Assembly (NCBI RefSeq): GCF_030315975.1
Contig: NZ_JASXSZ010000001.1
Span: 124,001-188,000 of the forward strand
Direction: 5' to 3'
Length of the DNA stretch: 64,000 nucleotides
From: Microbacterium candidum
GTDB taxonomy: Bacteria; Actinomycetota; Actinomycetes; Actinomycetales; Microbacteriaceae
Part shown: positions 57,625 through 64,000 of the stretch, piece by piece
Layout: the number at the start of each line of letters is the position of its first letter
Position numbering within the stretch: position 1 is the first letter of the stretch
Program-made: the position numbers and the translations under genes
Notes under the pieces: generated by a model
The model's input: the letters and a program-made list of their open reading frames with translations, nothing else
Told to the model about the DNA's origin: nothing
Database searches by the model: none

Positions 57625-58788
57625 TCAGCGCTTGAGCTGCGTCAGCTCCTGCAGGATCTCGTCGCTCGTCGTGATGATGCGCGCGTTCGCCTGGAATCCG
57701 CGCTGCGCGATGATGAGGTTCGTGAACTCCTGGGAGAGGTCGACGTTGCTCATCTCGAGCGCGCCGGACACGAGCCCGCCGTAGCCTGCCTGACCGGCCT
57801 CGCCCATCTGCGCCGCACCCGAGTTGACACTCGTCCGGTACGACGTGCCGCCCGCCTTCTCGAGTCCCTCGGCATTGGCGAACGTCGCCATGGCGATCTT
57901 CGCGAGGGTCTGGGTCCTGCCGTTGCTGAACGTGCCGACGATCGAGCCGTCGCTCGTGATGGCGTACGACTGCAGCGAACCGGCCGCAGCGCCGTCCTGG
58001 CCGGTCACGGCCACCGTCGACATGCCCGCATAGCCGGTGACCGCGCTGAGATCGACCGTGACGGCGCCGGCCGGCAGCACGAGACCGCCGACCTGCTTGC
58101 CGTCGACGAAGGACAGCGCACCCGTCGCGCCGCTCGAGGGCTCCGTGACATCCCACCCGGTCGCTGTCCGCGTGAACGTGAGGCTCAGCGTGGACGGGCC
58201 GCCCTGCCCGTCGTACACCGTGATGTCCCGGATCAGCTCGTCGCCGACGGCGGCCGTCGACGGCAGGTTGCCTGTGACGGTCGCGGACGTCGTGGCCTTG
58301 GCCGGCGACACGACGCCCTTCGGCAGCACGACGTTGCCGGGTGCCTGGCCGGTGTTCACGACACCGTCCTGCGCGACCCAGCCCTGCACGATCGCGCCGT
58401 CGGCGTTGACGAGCTTGCCGGTCAGATCGAACGAGAACCCGCCTGAGCGCGTGTACAGCGTCTCGCCGCCCGAACGCACCGCGAAGAAGCCGTCGCCCGA
58501 GATCATCAGGTCGCCCGCGCGCCCTGTCGACTGCGTCGAGCCCTGTGCGAAGTTCGTGCGGACACCGGCGACCTGCACGCCGAGACCCACCTGCGCGGGG
58601 TTGCGCCCGCCGACCTGGCCGCTCGGGATGCCCGGGTTGCCGATGAGCTGCGAGAGGGAGTCTTCGAACAGGACCGAGGAGCCTTTGAATCCTGCCGTAT
58701 TGACGTTGGCGATGTTGTTTCCGGTGACGTCGAGCATCGTCTGGTGCGAGCGCAGACCGGAGATGCCGGAGTAGAGCGAGCGGAGCAT
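57625..58788 (-). CDS. flgE: Flagellar hook protein FlgE
   Basis: 387 residues. The N-terminus LYSGISGLRSHQTMLDVTGNNIANVNTAGFK and C-terminus MSNVDLSQEFTNLIIAQRGFQANARIITTSDEILQELTQLKR are the axial-protein coiled-coil ends; the middle is the FlgE D1/D2 region. GGAAAGAG precedes ATG 58788. Confidence 0.95.
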   Translation of the reverse strand: MLRSLYSGISGLRSHQTMLDVTGNNIANVNTAGFKGSSVLFEDSLSQLIGNPGIPSGQVGGRNPAQVGLGVQVAGVRTNFAQGSTQSTGRAGDLMISGDGFFAVRSGGETLYTRSGGFSFDLTGKLVNADGAIVQGWVAQDGVVNTGQAPGNVVLPKGVVSPAKATTSATVTGNLPSTAAVGDELIRDITVYDGQGGPSTLSLTFTRTATGWDVTEPSSGATGALSFVDGKQVGGLVLPAGAVTVDLSAVTGYAGMSTVAVTGQDGAAAGSLQSYAITSDGSIVGTFSNGRTQTLAKIAMATFANAEGLEKAGGTSYRTSVNSGAAQMGEAGQAGYGGLVSGALEMSNVDLSQEFTNLIIAQRGFQANARIITTSDEILQELTQLKR

Positions 58789-58814
58789 GGGTGTCTCTTT
58801 CCTGTGGTGGACGG

Positions 58815-59237
58815 TCAGGAGTTCGCGGAGGTGACGCCGGTGACGGCGTCGAGGGACACCGTCTTGTCGCCGATCGCCACGGTGGGGACGGTCCCGTCGA
58901 ACGAGACCTTCGAGATGACGCCGGCGACCGTCCGGCCGGAGGCGTCCGTGTAGCTGGCCTGATGGCCGATGAGCGCCGTCGCCGCTTGGCGCATGCTGAG
59001 CGCGAAGGCCTCGGTGCTGTTGCTCGTCAGCGACGTGAGCTGCTCCATCATCGCGAGCTGCGTCGTCTGCGAGATCATCGCGTTGGTGTCCATCGGGCTG
59101 GACGGATCCTGGTTGGTCAGCTGTGTCACGAGCAGCCGCAGGAACGTCTCGCCATCGAGCTTCTGCTTGCGCGCTGCGGGCTCGGCCGCCCCGGCGGTGT
59201 ACATCGAACTGACACCGCTCACGGCATCGACGGTCAT
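58815..59237 (-). CDS. flgD: Flagellar hook cap protein FlgD
   Basis: 140 residues. The diagnostic FLRLLVTQLTNQDPSSPMDTNAMISQTTQLAMMEQL is present. The C-terminal Fn3-like half of long FlgD proteins is missing or reduced, as in other actinobacteria. It caps the growing hook; its gene lies 12 nt after fliK. Confidence 0.93.
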   Translation of the reverse strand: MTVDAVSGVSSMYTAGAAEPAARKQKLDGETFLRLLVTQLTNQDPSSPMDTNAMISQTTQLAMMEQLTSLTSNSTEAFALSMRQAATALIGHQASYTDASGRTVAGVISKVSFDGTVPTVAIGDKTVSLDAVTGVTSANS

Positions 59238-59249
59238 GTTCTGGTCCTT

Positions 59250-60611
59250 TCAGGCGAAGATGTCGAGTCCGACGCCTCCGGCGACGGAGGATGCGGAGGG
59301 GATGCCGCGCACGACGGCCGTCGTGGTGGCGGCCCGGCGATGATGCGCATCGTCGCGCCGCGCGCCGGCATCCGACCGCTCGTCCTGCTGCCTTCCGGTC
59401 TGCGGGCCGGCGTCGCTTCCCGCTCCCGCGCCGGTGCTCGACCCGGACCCGAGGCTCAGAGTCGCATGGGGCATGGCGGCGGCGAGGTCACGGCGCAGAT
59501 CGGCGACGATGGCGCGCAGGGCGTCGCGCCCCGCATCCGTCGCTCCGAGCAGCTCCACCTGCACGTCGCCGGTCCGGCTGATGTGGGCTCGGACGGTCAC
59601 CGGGCCGAAGGCGTCGGGGTGCACCGTCATCGTGATGCGGTGGCTGCCGGCCGGCCGCTGCGCGACGCTGACGAGGACGGGCGAGATCTGTGCCGCGACA
59701 TCGCGGCGGGTGGCCGCCGCGAGGGTGGCAGCCGGGTCGGCCGGAGCGGCCGCAGGCGCAGGCGCCGCGGGCACCGGCGCGACGGGGGCGGATGCCCCGG
59801 GGGTGGCAGCGCCGACCTGCTCTGGTGGAGGAGCGGACTCGTGCGAGGGCGAAGAGGGCCGGACTGCGGCCTGCACGGTCGCAGCCTGCGGGCTCGCGGC
59901 CGAGATCGACGAAGCGGATGCCGGCTCCCCGCCCGCCGTGGCGGCCGCTGCGCGCGGCGATGCGGCAGGGATGGGCGCGGCGACAGGCTCCGGCACGGCA
60001 CCCGCCGGCGCCGCCGGCACTGCCGGCACTGCCGCGACGGACCACCCGACGTGCGGCCGCCCGTCGGACCGAGGCGCATCGGACGGCTGTGCGGAGGCGC
60101 CCGCGCCGGCAGTCGCCCCGGCTCCCAGCGCCGTCGGTGCACGCCCGCCGGCGGCAGCGGCACCAACGGCACTGGCGGCCGCATCCGCCGGCACCGCCCC
60201 GACCCCCGTCGACGTCGGAACCGCGCCGGCCGCCGAGACGGACACAGCCGCGCGCTGCGCACCCGCTCCCGGGTCGCCGGCGGCGGGCATCGGGCCGCCC
60301 GCCGCCTGCGCGGTCACGATCCCGACCGCATCCGCGAGTGGCCACGCCTGCGCCAACAGAACGGCTGCGGGGGAAGCCGCCTCCGTCTCCGAGGCGTCCG
60401 GCTCCGACGCGTGTCCGGCAGCGGGATGTCCGGCTGCCGCAGGCCCGCTTCCGACGAGGGACGTGGCATCCCCCGGCCGGACGGCATCCATCGACTTGCC
60501 GGCGAGCGCGAGGAGCGCCCCGAACAGCGCGCCGGACTCGTCCGACGCGCCCCCTGCCGTTATGGCCGGCGAGGCAGGAGCTGGCGCAGAGAAGAGGTCG
60601 ACGAGCGTCAC
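59250..60611 (-). CDS. fliK: Flagellar hook-length control protein FliK
   Basis: 453 residues. Residues about 60-310 are Ala/Pro/Gly-rich low complexity, as expected for the ruler part; the C-terminal globular domain (HRITMTVHPDAFGPVTVRAHISRTGDVQVELLGATDAGRDALRAI) binds FlhB. It overlaps fliJ by 4 nt. The degree of Ala/Pro richness is high, so repeat-driven length change would be easy. Confidence 0.85.
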   Translation of the reverse strand: MTLVDLFSAPAPASPAITAGGASDESGALFGALLALAGKSMDAVRPGDATSLVGSGPAAAGHPAAGHASEPDASETEAASPAAVLLAQAWPLADAVGIVTAQAAGGPMPAAGDPGAGAQRAAVSVSAAGAVPTSTGVGAVPADAAASAVGAAAAGGRAPTALGAGATAGAGASAQPSDAPRSDGRPHVGWSVAAVPAVPAAPAGAVPEPVAAPIPAASPRAAAATAGGEPASASSISAASPQAATVQAAVRPSSPSHESAPPPEQVGAATPGASAPVAPVPAAPAPAAAPADPAATLAAATRRDVAAQISPVLVSVAQRPAGSHRITMTVHPDAFGPVTVRAHISRTGDVQVELLGATDAGRDALRAIVADLRRDLAAAMPHATLSLGSGSSTGAGAGSDAGPQTGRQQDERSDAGARRDDAHHRRAATTTAVVRGIPSASSVAGGVGLDIFA

Positions 60612-61033
60612 GCGGCGCTCCCCGTCTGCAGCGCGCGCACGACGGCGACCTCGTCGAGCGCGCTCTGCTCGGCATCCAGCTCGGCCTTCGTCGTGACCGC
60701 GATGTGGGCGGATTCGAGCCGCTCGAGGCCGCGCAGCTCGCGGCGGGCCTCGACGTGCGAAGCCTTCGCGGCGTCGGCCTCGGAGCGGCGCAGCTCGGTC
60801 AGGGTCTGCAGGTCGCTGAGGGCGCTGCGTCCGGCGGCGCGAGCCGCCGCCATCGCCAGCAGCGCGGGGCCGTCCCCGATGTCGCTGCTGATTCCGGCGA
60901 GGCTCGCCGCGGCGTTCTGCGCGCCGGACTGCGCCTGCGCGACGTCGGCCGTCGCGCGCGCGAGCTGCTCCGCCGCGACGCGCTCCTGGGCCCCGCGCAC
61001 GCGCAGCAGGCCCGCCAGAGGAAAGGTCGTCAT
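60608..61033 (-). CDS. fliJ: Flagellar export protein FliJ
   Basis: 141 residues, an almost continuous helical hairpin (FPLAGLLRVRGAQERVAAEQLARATADVAQAQ). FliJ is the central stalk of the FliI ATPase. ATG 61033 overlaps the fliI stop (ATGA). Sequence conservation is low in this family, so the name rests on structure and position. Confidence 0.85.
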   Translation of the reverse strand: MTTFPLAGLLRVRGAQERVAAEQLARATADVAQAQSGAQNAAASLAGISSDIGDGPALLAMAAARAAGRSALSDLQTLTELRRSEADAAKASHVEARRELRGLERLESAHIAVTTKAELDAEQSALDEVAVVRALQTGSAA

Positions 61034-62352
61034 GATGTCGCTCCTCCGAATTCGGTGGTCAGTGCATGCAGCCGCCGCCACGAATCGGCGGTGGCGGTGA
61101 GGTCGTCCATGCGCTGGGTGAGGAAGCCGTCGATCGCCTTCTCGTTCGCGAGCGCCGCGTCGACGAGCGGATTCGCGCCCGCCCGGTAGGCGCCGATGTC
61201 GATGAGGTCCTGCGCCGACCGGCGGGCGGCGAGGACGCTGCGGAGGGTCACGGCATCCTGCCGCTCCTCGGCGGTCGTGATCGCCGAGACGACCCGCGAG
61301 ACGGAGGCGAGCACGTCGACGGCGGGGTAGTGACCGCGGACCGCCAGCGCCCGGTCGAGCACGACATGTCCGTCGAGGATGCCGCGGGCGGCATCGGCGA
61401 TCGGCTCGTTGTGATCGTCTCCGTCGACGAGCACCGTGTAGAGCCCCGTGATCGAGCCCACCGGTCCGGTCCCGGCTCGTTCGAGGAGCCGCGCGAGCAC
61501 GGAGAACGTCGACGGCGGGTAGCCGCGCGTCGCGGGCGGCTCGCCGGCGGACAGGCCGATCTCGCGCTGGGCCATGGCGACGCGCGTGATCGAGTCCATC
61601 ATCAGGACGACGTCGAGACCGGACTCGCGGAAGTGCTCGGCGATGCGGGTCGCCACGAACGCCGACCGCAGGCGCGCCATCGCAGGCTGGTCGGAGGTCG
61701 CGACGACGACGACCGAGCGTGCGAGACCCTCGGGGCCGAGGTCGTCCTCGAGGAATTCGCGGACCTCGCGACCGCGCTCGCCGACGAGCGCGATGACGTT
61801 GACATCGGCGGTCGAGCCGTGGGCGATCATCGACATGAGCGACGACTTGCCGACGCCGGAGCCGGCGAACAGGCCGAGACGCTGCCCGATGCCGACGGGC
61901 GTCATGGTGTCGAGCACGCGGACCCCGAGTCCCAGCTGACGGTCGATGCGCCGGCGGGCGAGGATGCTGGGCGCGTCGTTGCCGAGCGGGACGTAGGCTG
62001 CGTCCGGCCCGATCGGGCCCCGGCCGTCGATCGGCCGCCCGAGGCCGTCGAGCACGCGGCCGAGGACGGCGTCGCCGGTCGGCACGAGCATGGGCGCCCC
62101 GGCATGCCGGACTCGCGCGCGAGCCGTGATGCCCTCGACCGGGCCGAGGGGCATGCAGCGCGCGGTTCTGCCCTCGACCGCGACGATCTCGGCATCCACC
62201 GGCCTGCCGCCCTCCGTGTCGATCCGCACCCGGTCGCCGACGGCGGCGTCCACACCGCGCACCTCGACGCCGAGCCCGACGACGGCCGCGACGACGCCCG
62301 AGCGCTCGGGCCGCGCAGCCCCGAGCACCCGCTGCCATGTCGAGGTCGTCAC
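61030..62352 (-). CDS. fliI: Flagellum-specific ATPase FliI
   Basis: 440 residues, F1-ATPase-beta-like. Walker A GSGVGKSSLM, GERGREVREFLEDDLG and the DSITRVAMAQREIGLSAGEPPATRGYPPSTFS catalytic region are intact. It powers substrate unfolding at the export gate. It starts at GTG 62352, overlapping the fliH stop. Confidence 0.95.
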   Translation of the reverse strand: MTTSTWQRVLGAARPERSGVVAAVVGLGVEVRGVDAAVGDRVRIDTEGGRPVDAEIVAVEGRTARCMPLGPVEGITARARVRHAGAPMLVPTGDAVLGRVLDGLGRPIDGRGPIGPDAAYVPLGNDAPSILARRRIDRQLGLGVRVLDTMTPVGIGQRLGLFAGSGVGKSSLMSMIAHGSTADVNVIALVGERGREVREFLEDDLGPEGLARSVVVVATSDQPAMARLRSAFVATRIAEHFRESGLDVVLMMDSITRVAMAQREIGLSAGEPPATRGYPPSTFSVLARLLERAGTGPVGSITGLYTVLVDGDDHNEPIADAARGILDGHVVLDRALAVRGHYPAVDVLASVSRVVSAITTAEERQDAVTLRSVLAARRSAQDLIDIGAYRAGANPLVDAALANEKAIDGFLTQRMDDLTATADSWRRLHALTTEFGGATS

Positions 62353-62975
62353 GCCGTGTCCCCGTCGTCGCCGCGCAGCGCCCCGGCCGCGCGGTCGAGG
62401 GCCGCGGCGATCCGCGCATCCACTGCGCCGTCTTCGATCTCGACGATCGCGCCGCCGGGATCGACGTCGGCGGACGAGCTCACCTCGACGCGCGGCAGCA
62501 TGCCGTTCGCCCGCAGCGTCTCCACGTCGCGCTCGTTGAAGGAGACGCGCCGCCACGCGGCGACCGGTGTCTGGGCGAGCGCGCGACGCAGCGCATGGGC
62601 CGCGGAGCGCGCGGCATCCGACAGCTCCGCATCCAGGATCGTGGTCGAAAGCTCCACGGCCAGCTCTTCGATCCGAGCGGCCGCGACGCCGGACAGCCGG
62701 TCGGCGCGCGCGTCGAACTCCGTCCGGGCGCCGTGCAGCGCGACGAGGGCGGAGGAGAGCGCGCGGCGGGCCTCGGCATCCCTGATCCGCTCCCGCTCGC
62801 GTTCCACCGCCAGCTCGCGCTGGGCCTCTTCGAGCGCCGCCCTGCGGCCCTCGGCGAACCCGTCCGCGTAGCCGCGCGCACGGGCCCGCGCGGTCTCGTC
62901 GCGGATGTCGACGGGCGCGTCGCCGATACGCGGCGCCACGAGCGGCGTGAAGGCGGAGTCGAACACGGCGGTCAT
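62349..62975 (-). CDS. fliH: Flagellar assembly protein FliH
   Basis: 208 residues. A charged coiled-coil N-terminal half (RARGYADGFAEGRRAALEEAQRELAVERERERI) and a V/A-type ATPase subunit E-like C-terminus (DPGGAIVEIEDGAVDARIAAALDRAAGAL) mark FliH, which regulates FliI. It starts behind the fourth conserved flagellar promoter; fliH-fliI-fliJ-fliK-flgD-flgE would be its unit. Confidence 0.88.
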   Translation of the reverse strand: MTAVFDSAFTPLVAPRIGDAPVDIRDETARARARGYADGFAEGRRAALEEAQRELAVERERERIRDAEARRALSSALVALHGARTEFDARADRLSGVAAARIEELAVELSTTILDAELSDAARSAAHALRRALAQTPVAAWRRVSFNERDVETLRANGMLPRVEVSSSADVDPGGAIVEIEDGAVDARIAAALDRAAGALRGDDGDTA

Positions 62976-63016
62976 CCCGGAGGTAGATCTCGGTGCCGGT
63001 CCCTGGCCAGGTCGAA

Positions 63017-63031
63017 GAGCGATCCGTGCTC
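63017..63031 (-). promoter_or_regulatory. GGA-loop hairpin in the fliH leader (possible CsrA site)
   Basis: Minus strand GAGC-ACGGATC-GCTC, identical to the fliP-leader hairpin, 42 nt before the fliH start. Confidence 0.55.
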
Positions 63032-63035
63032 GGTG

Positions 63036-63069
63036 CCGACTATCGCGACACGCGCGGGCGGCGGTAACC
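63036..63069 (-). promoter_or_regulatory. Conserved flagellar promoter before fliH
   Basis: Minus strand GGTTAC-N14-GTCGCGATAGTCGG between fliG and fliH; the fourth copy. The sequence downstream is also shared with the fliP copy. Confidence 0.8.
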
Positions 63070-63074
63070 GCGGC

Positions 63075-64000
63075 CTACTCGACGAATTCGTCCTCGTCGT
63101 CGCGCGAGAGCGTGATCTGCTCCGCCGCCTCCATCTCCCGGATGACGCGGACCACCTCCGCGCGCGCCTCGTCGACCTGGCGCATGCGCACGGGCCCGAG
63201 GGTCCGCGTCTCCTCGGCCAGATTCTCGCGGTTGCGCTCGGTCATGTTGCGGTTGACGACCTCGCCGATCTGCTCGTCCGCGCCCTTCAGCGCGAGGGCG
63301 AGCACGCGCAGATCGAGCGTGCGCAGCACGCGCTGGGCGTCGCGGTCTTCGAGGCGCGCGATGTCCGCGAACGTGACCATGCGACTGCGGATGTCCTCCG
63401 CGAGCGCCTGATCGCGCCCCTCGAGGCTCGCGAGCAGCGACTTCTCGAGCGCCGTGTCGGACCGGTTGATGATCTCGACGAGCGGCTGCACCCCGCCGAT
63501 GGCCTCATGCGCGTCGCGGGTCGCGAAGACGCCGGTGCGCGTCCGCAGAGAGTCCGCCACGATCGAGATCGCCTCCTGTGTGGCGGTGCCCATCGTCGCG
63601 ATCGCCTGGGCGACGTCGGTGCGCAAGGGGTCCTGCAGGGCGGCGAGCACCGCCGCGGCGCGATCGGCGCGCAGGTTGGCGAGCACGACGGCGACCGTCG
63701 TGGGAAGCTCGCCCTCGAGGATCGTCGCGAGCTGTGCGGGGTCGGCCGCGTTCAGGAAGTCGAACGACACGGCCCCTTGCGACATGACGCGGCCGACGAT
63801 CCCCACGGCCTTCTCGCGGCCGAACGCCGTCTCGAGGAGACCCGTGGCGAGCTCCTGGCCGCCGCGCGACGGCACCGAGCCGCCCGACGCGATCCGGCGG
63901 AAGTCGCCGAGCGCGCGCGCCGTGGAGGCGACGTCCACCCCGCCGAGCTGCGTGAGCTCGGCGGCCAGCAGCTCCGCACGGGCCTCCCCGAGACGCCGCA
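63075..64000 (-). CDS. fliG: Flagellar motor switch protein FliG (5' end outside the window)
   Basis: At least 308 residues are visible; the frame is open to the window edge. It contains VGRVMSQGAVSFDFLNAADPAQLATILEGELPTTVAVVLANL (FliG middle domain with the EHPQ-like region) and the C-terminal torque helix area ending in ALKGADEQIGEVVNRNMTERNRENLAEE and RVIREMEAAEQITLSRDDEDEFVE. It couples the C-ring to the stator. The first ~30 residues lie beyond 64000, probably with fliF upstream. Confidence 0.95.
   Translation of the reverse strand, partial: RRLGEARAELLAAELTQLGGVDVASTARALGDFRRIASGGSVPSRGGQELATGLLETAFGREKAVGIVGRVMSQGAVSFDFLNAADPAQLATILEGELPTTVAVVLANLRADRAAAVLAALQDPLRTDVAQAIATMGTATQEAISIVADSLRTRTGVFATRDAHEAIGGVQPLVEIINRSDTALEKSLLASLEGRDQALAEDIRSRMVTFADIARLEDRDAQRVLRTLDLRVLALALKGADEQIGEVVNRNMTERNRENLAEETRTLGPVRMRQVDEARAEVVRVIREMEAAEQITLSRDDEDEFVE

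Noticed and set aside
58791..61100. 769-codon plus-strand frame opposite flgD-fliK-fliJ
   Set aside because: Shadow of low-complexity fliK on the other strand; no domain recognised.
1..64000. CRISPR array, tRNA or rRNA genes, insertion sequences
   Set aside because: No regularly spaced direct repeats, cloverleaf sequences or transposase motifs were found; the repeats present are REP-like and irregularly spaced.

Overview
The window is a high-GC Gram-positive (actinobacterial) chromosome segment, most likely from a Microbacterium-like member of the Microbacteriaceae. The reasons are the strong G/C preference at third codon positions, dense genes with 1-, 4- and 8-base overlaps, GTG starts, the TANNNT hexamers placed 6-7 nt before start codons (leaderless mRNAs), the fused CopD-CtaG protein, the cysteine-free ribosomal proteins L28-L33-S14, and a polar-type flagellar cluster that includes csrA and fliW. 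No rRNA, tRNA, CRISPR array, transposase or clear prophage was seen.

Region 1 (1-16.0 kb) is housekeeping and envelope: an iron-controlled heme oxygenase, a Pif1-like helicase, a secreted or anchored unknown protein, CopD-CtaG, HU, an HSL-type esterase, the rpmB-rpmG-rpsN operon, then a divergent block of MMPL transporter, histidine kinase, response regulator, AarF/UbiB-like kinase and a DHA2 drug-efflux MFS protein.

Region 2 (16.0-32.6 kb, all minus strand) is metal and export biology. A Fur-family (Zur-like) regulator heads an overlapping gene string: YraQ-type permease, TIGR03943 partner with a His-rich loop, extracellular beta-propeller, Mpg glycosylase. Next come a four-gene MacB/FtsX-type ABC exporter, twin small unknown proteins, and a znuA-znuC-znuB importer behind a near-palindromic Zur-like box.

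Region 3 (32.6-43.0 kb) carries the branched-chain-type 2-oxoacid dehydrogenase genes (E1alpha, E1beta, E2) next to a hisC-like aminotransferase, a short ORF-poor gap, a four-helix membrane protein, a WXG100-like protein paired with an alpha/beta hydrolase, LMW-PTP, purB and an orphan AAA+ ATPase. A REP-like repeat (GCGTTTCGACTCGCTTCGCTCGCTCAACGACC-type, described in pieces below) fills spacers here and has entered three coding sequences in frame.

Region 4 (43.0-64.0 kb, minus strand) is a flagellar cluster: a FliA-like sigma factor, an HU-like protein, then (transcribed right to left) fliG-fliH-fliI-fliJ-fliK-flgD-flgE-flbD-motA-motB-fliM-fliN-fliO-fliP-fliQ-fliR-flhB-flhA-csrA-flgN-flgK-flgL-fliW, closed by a strong terminator. 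The most notable signal in the window is a motif present four times here with an invariant 14-nt spacer, GGTTAC-N14-GTCGCGATAGTCGG, placed before fliH, flbD, fliP and flgN. It is probably the promoter of a flagellar sigma factor. Three of the four leaders behind it also hold a short hairpin with GGA in its loop, the shape CsrA binds, so transcription and CsrA/FliW control may be layered on the same sub-operons.
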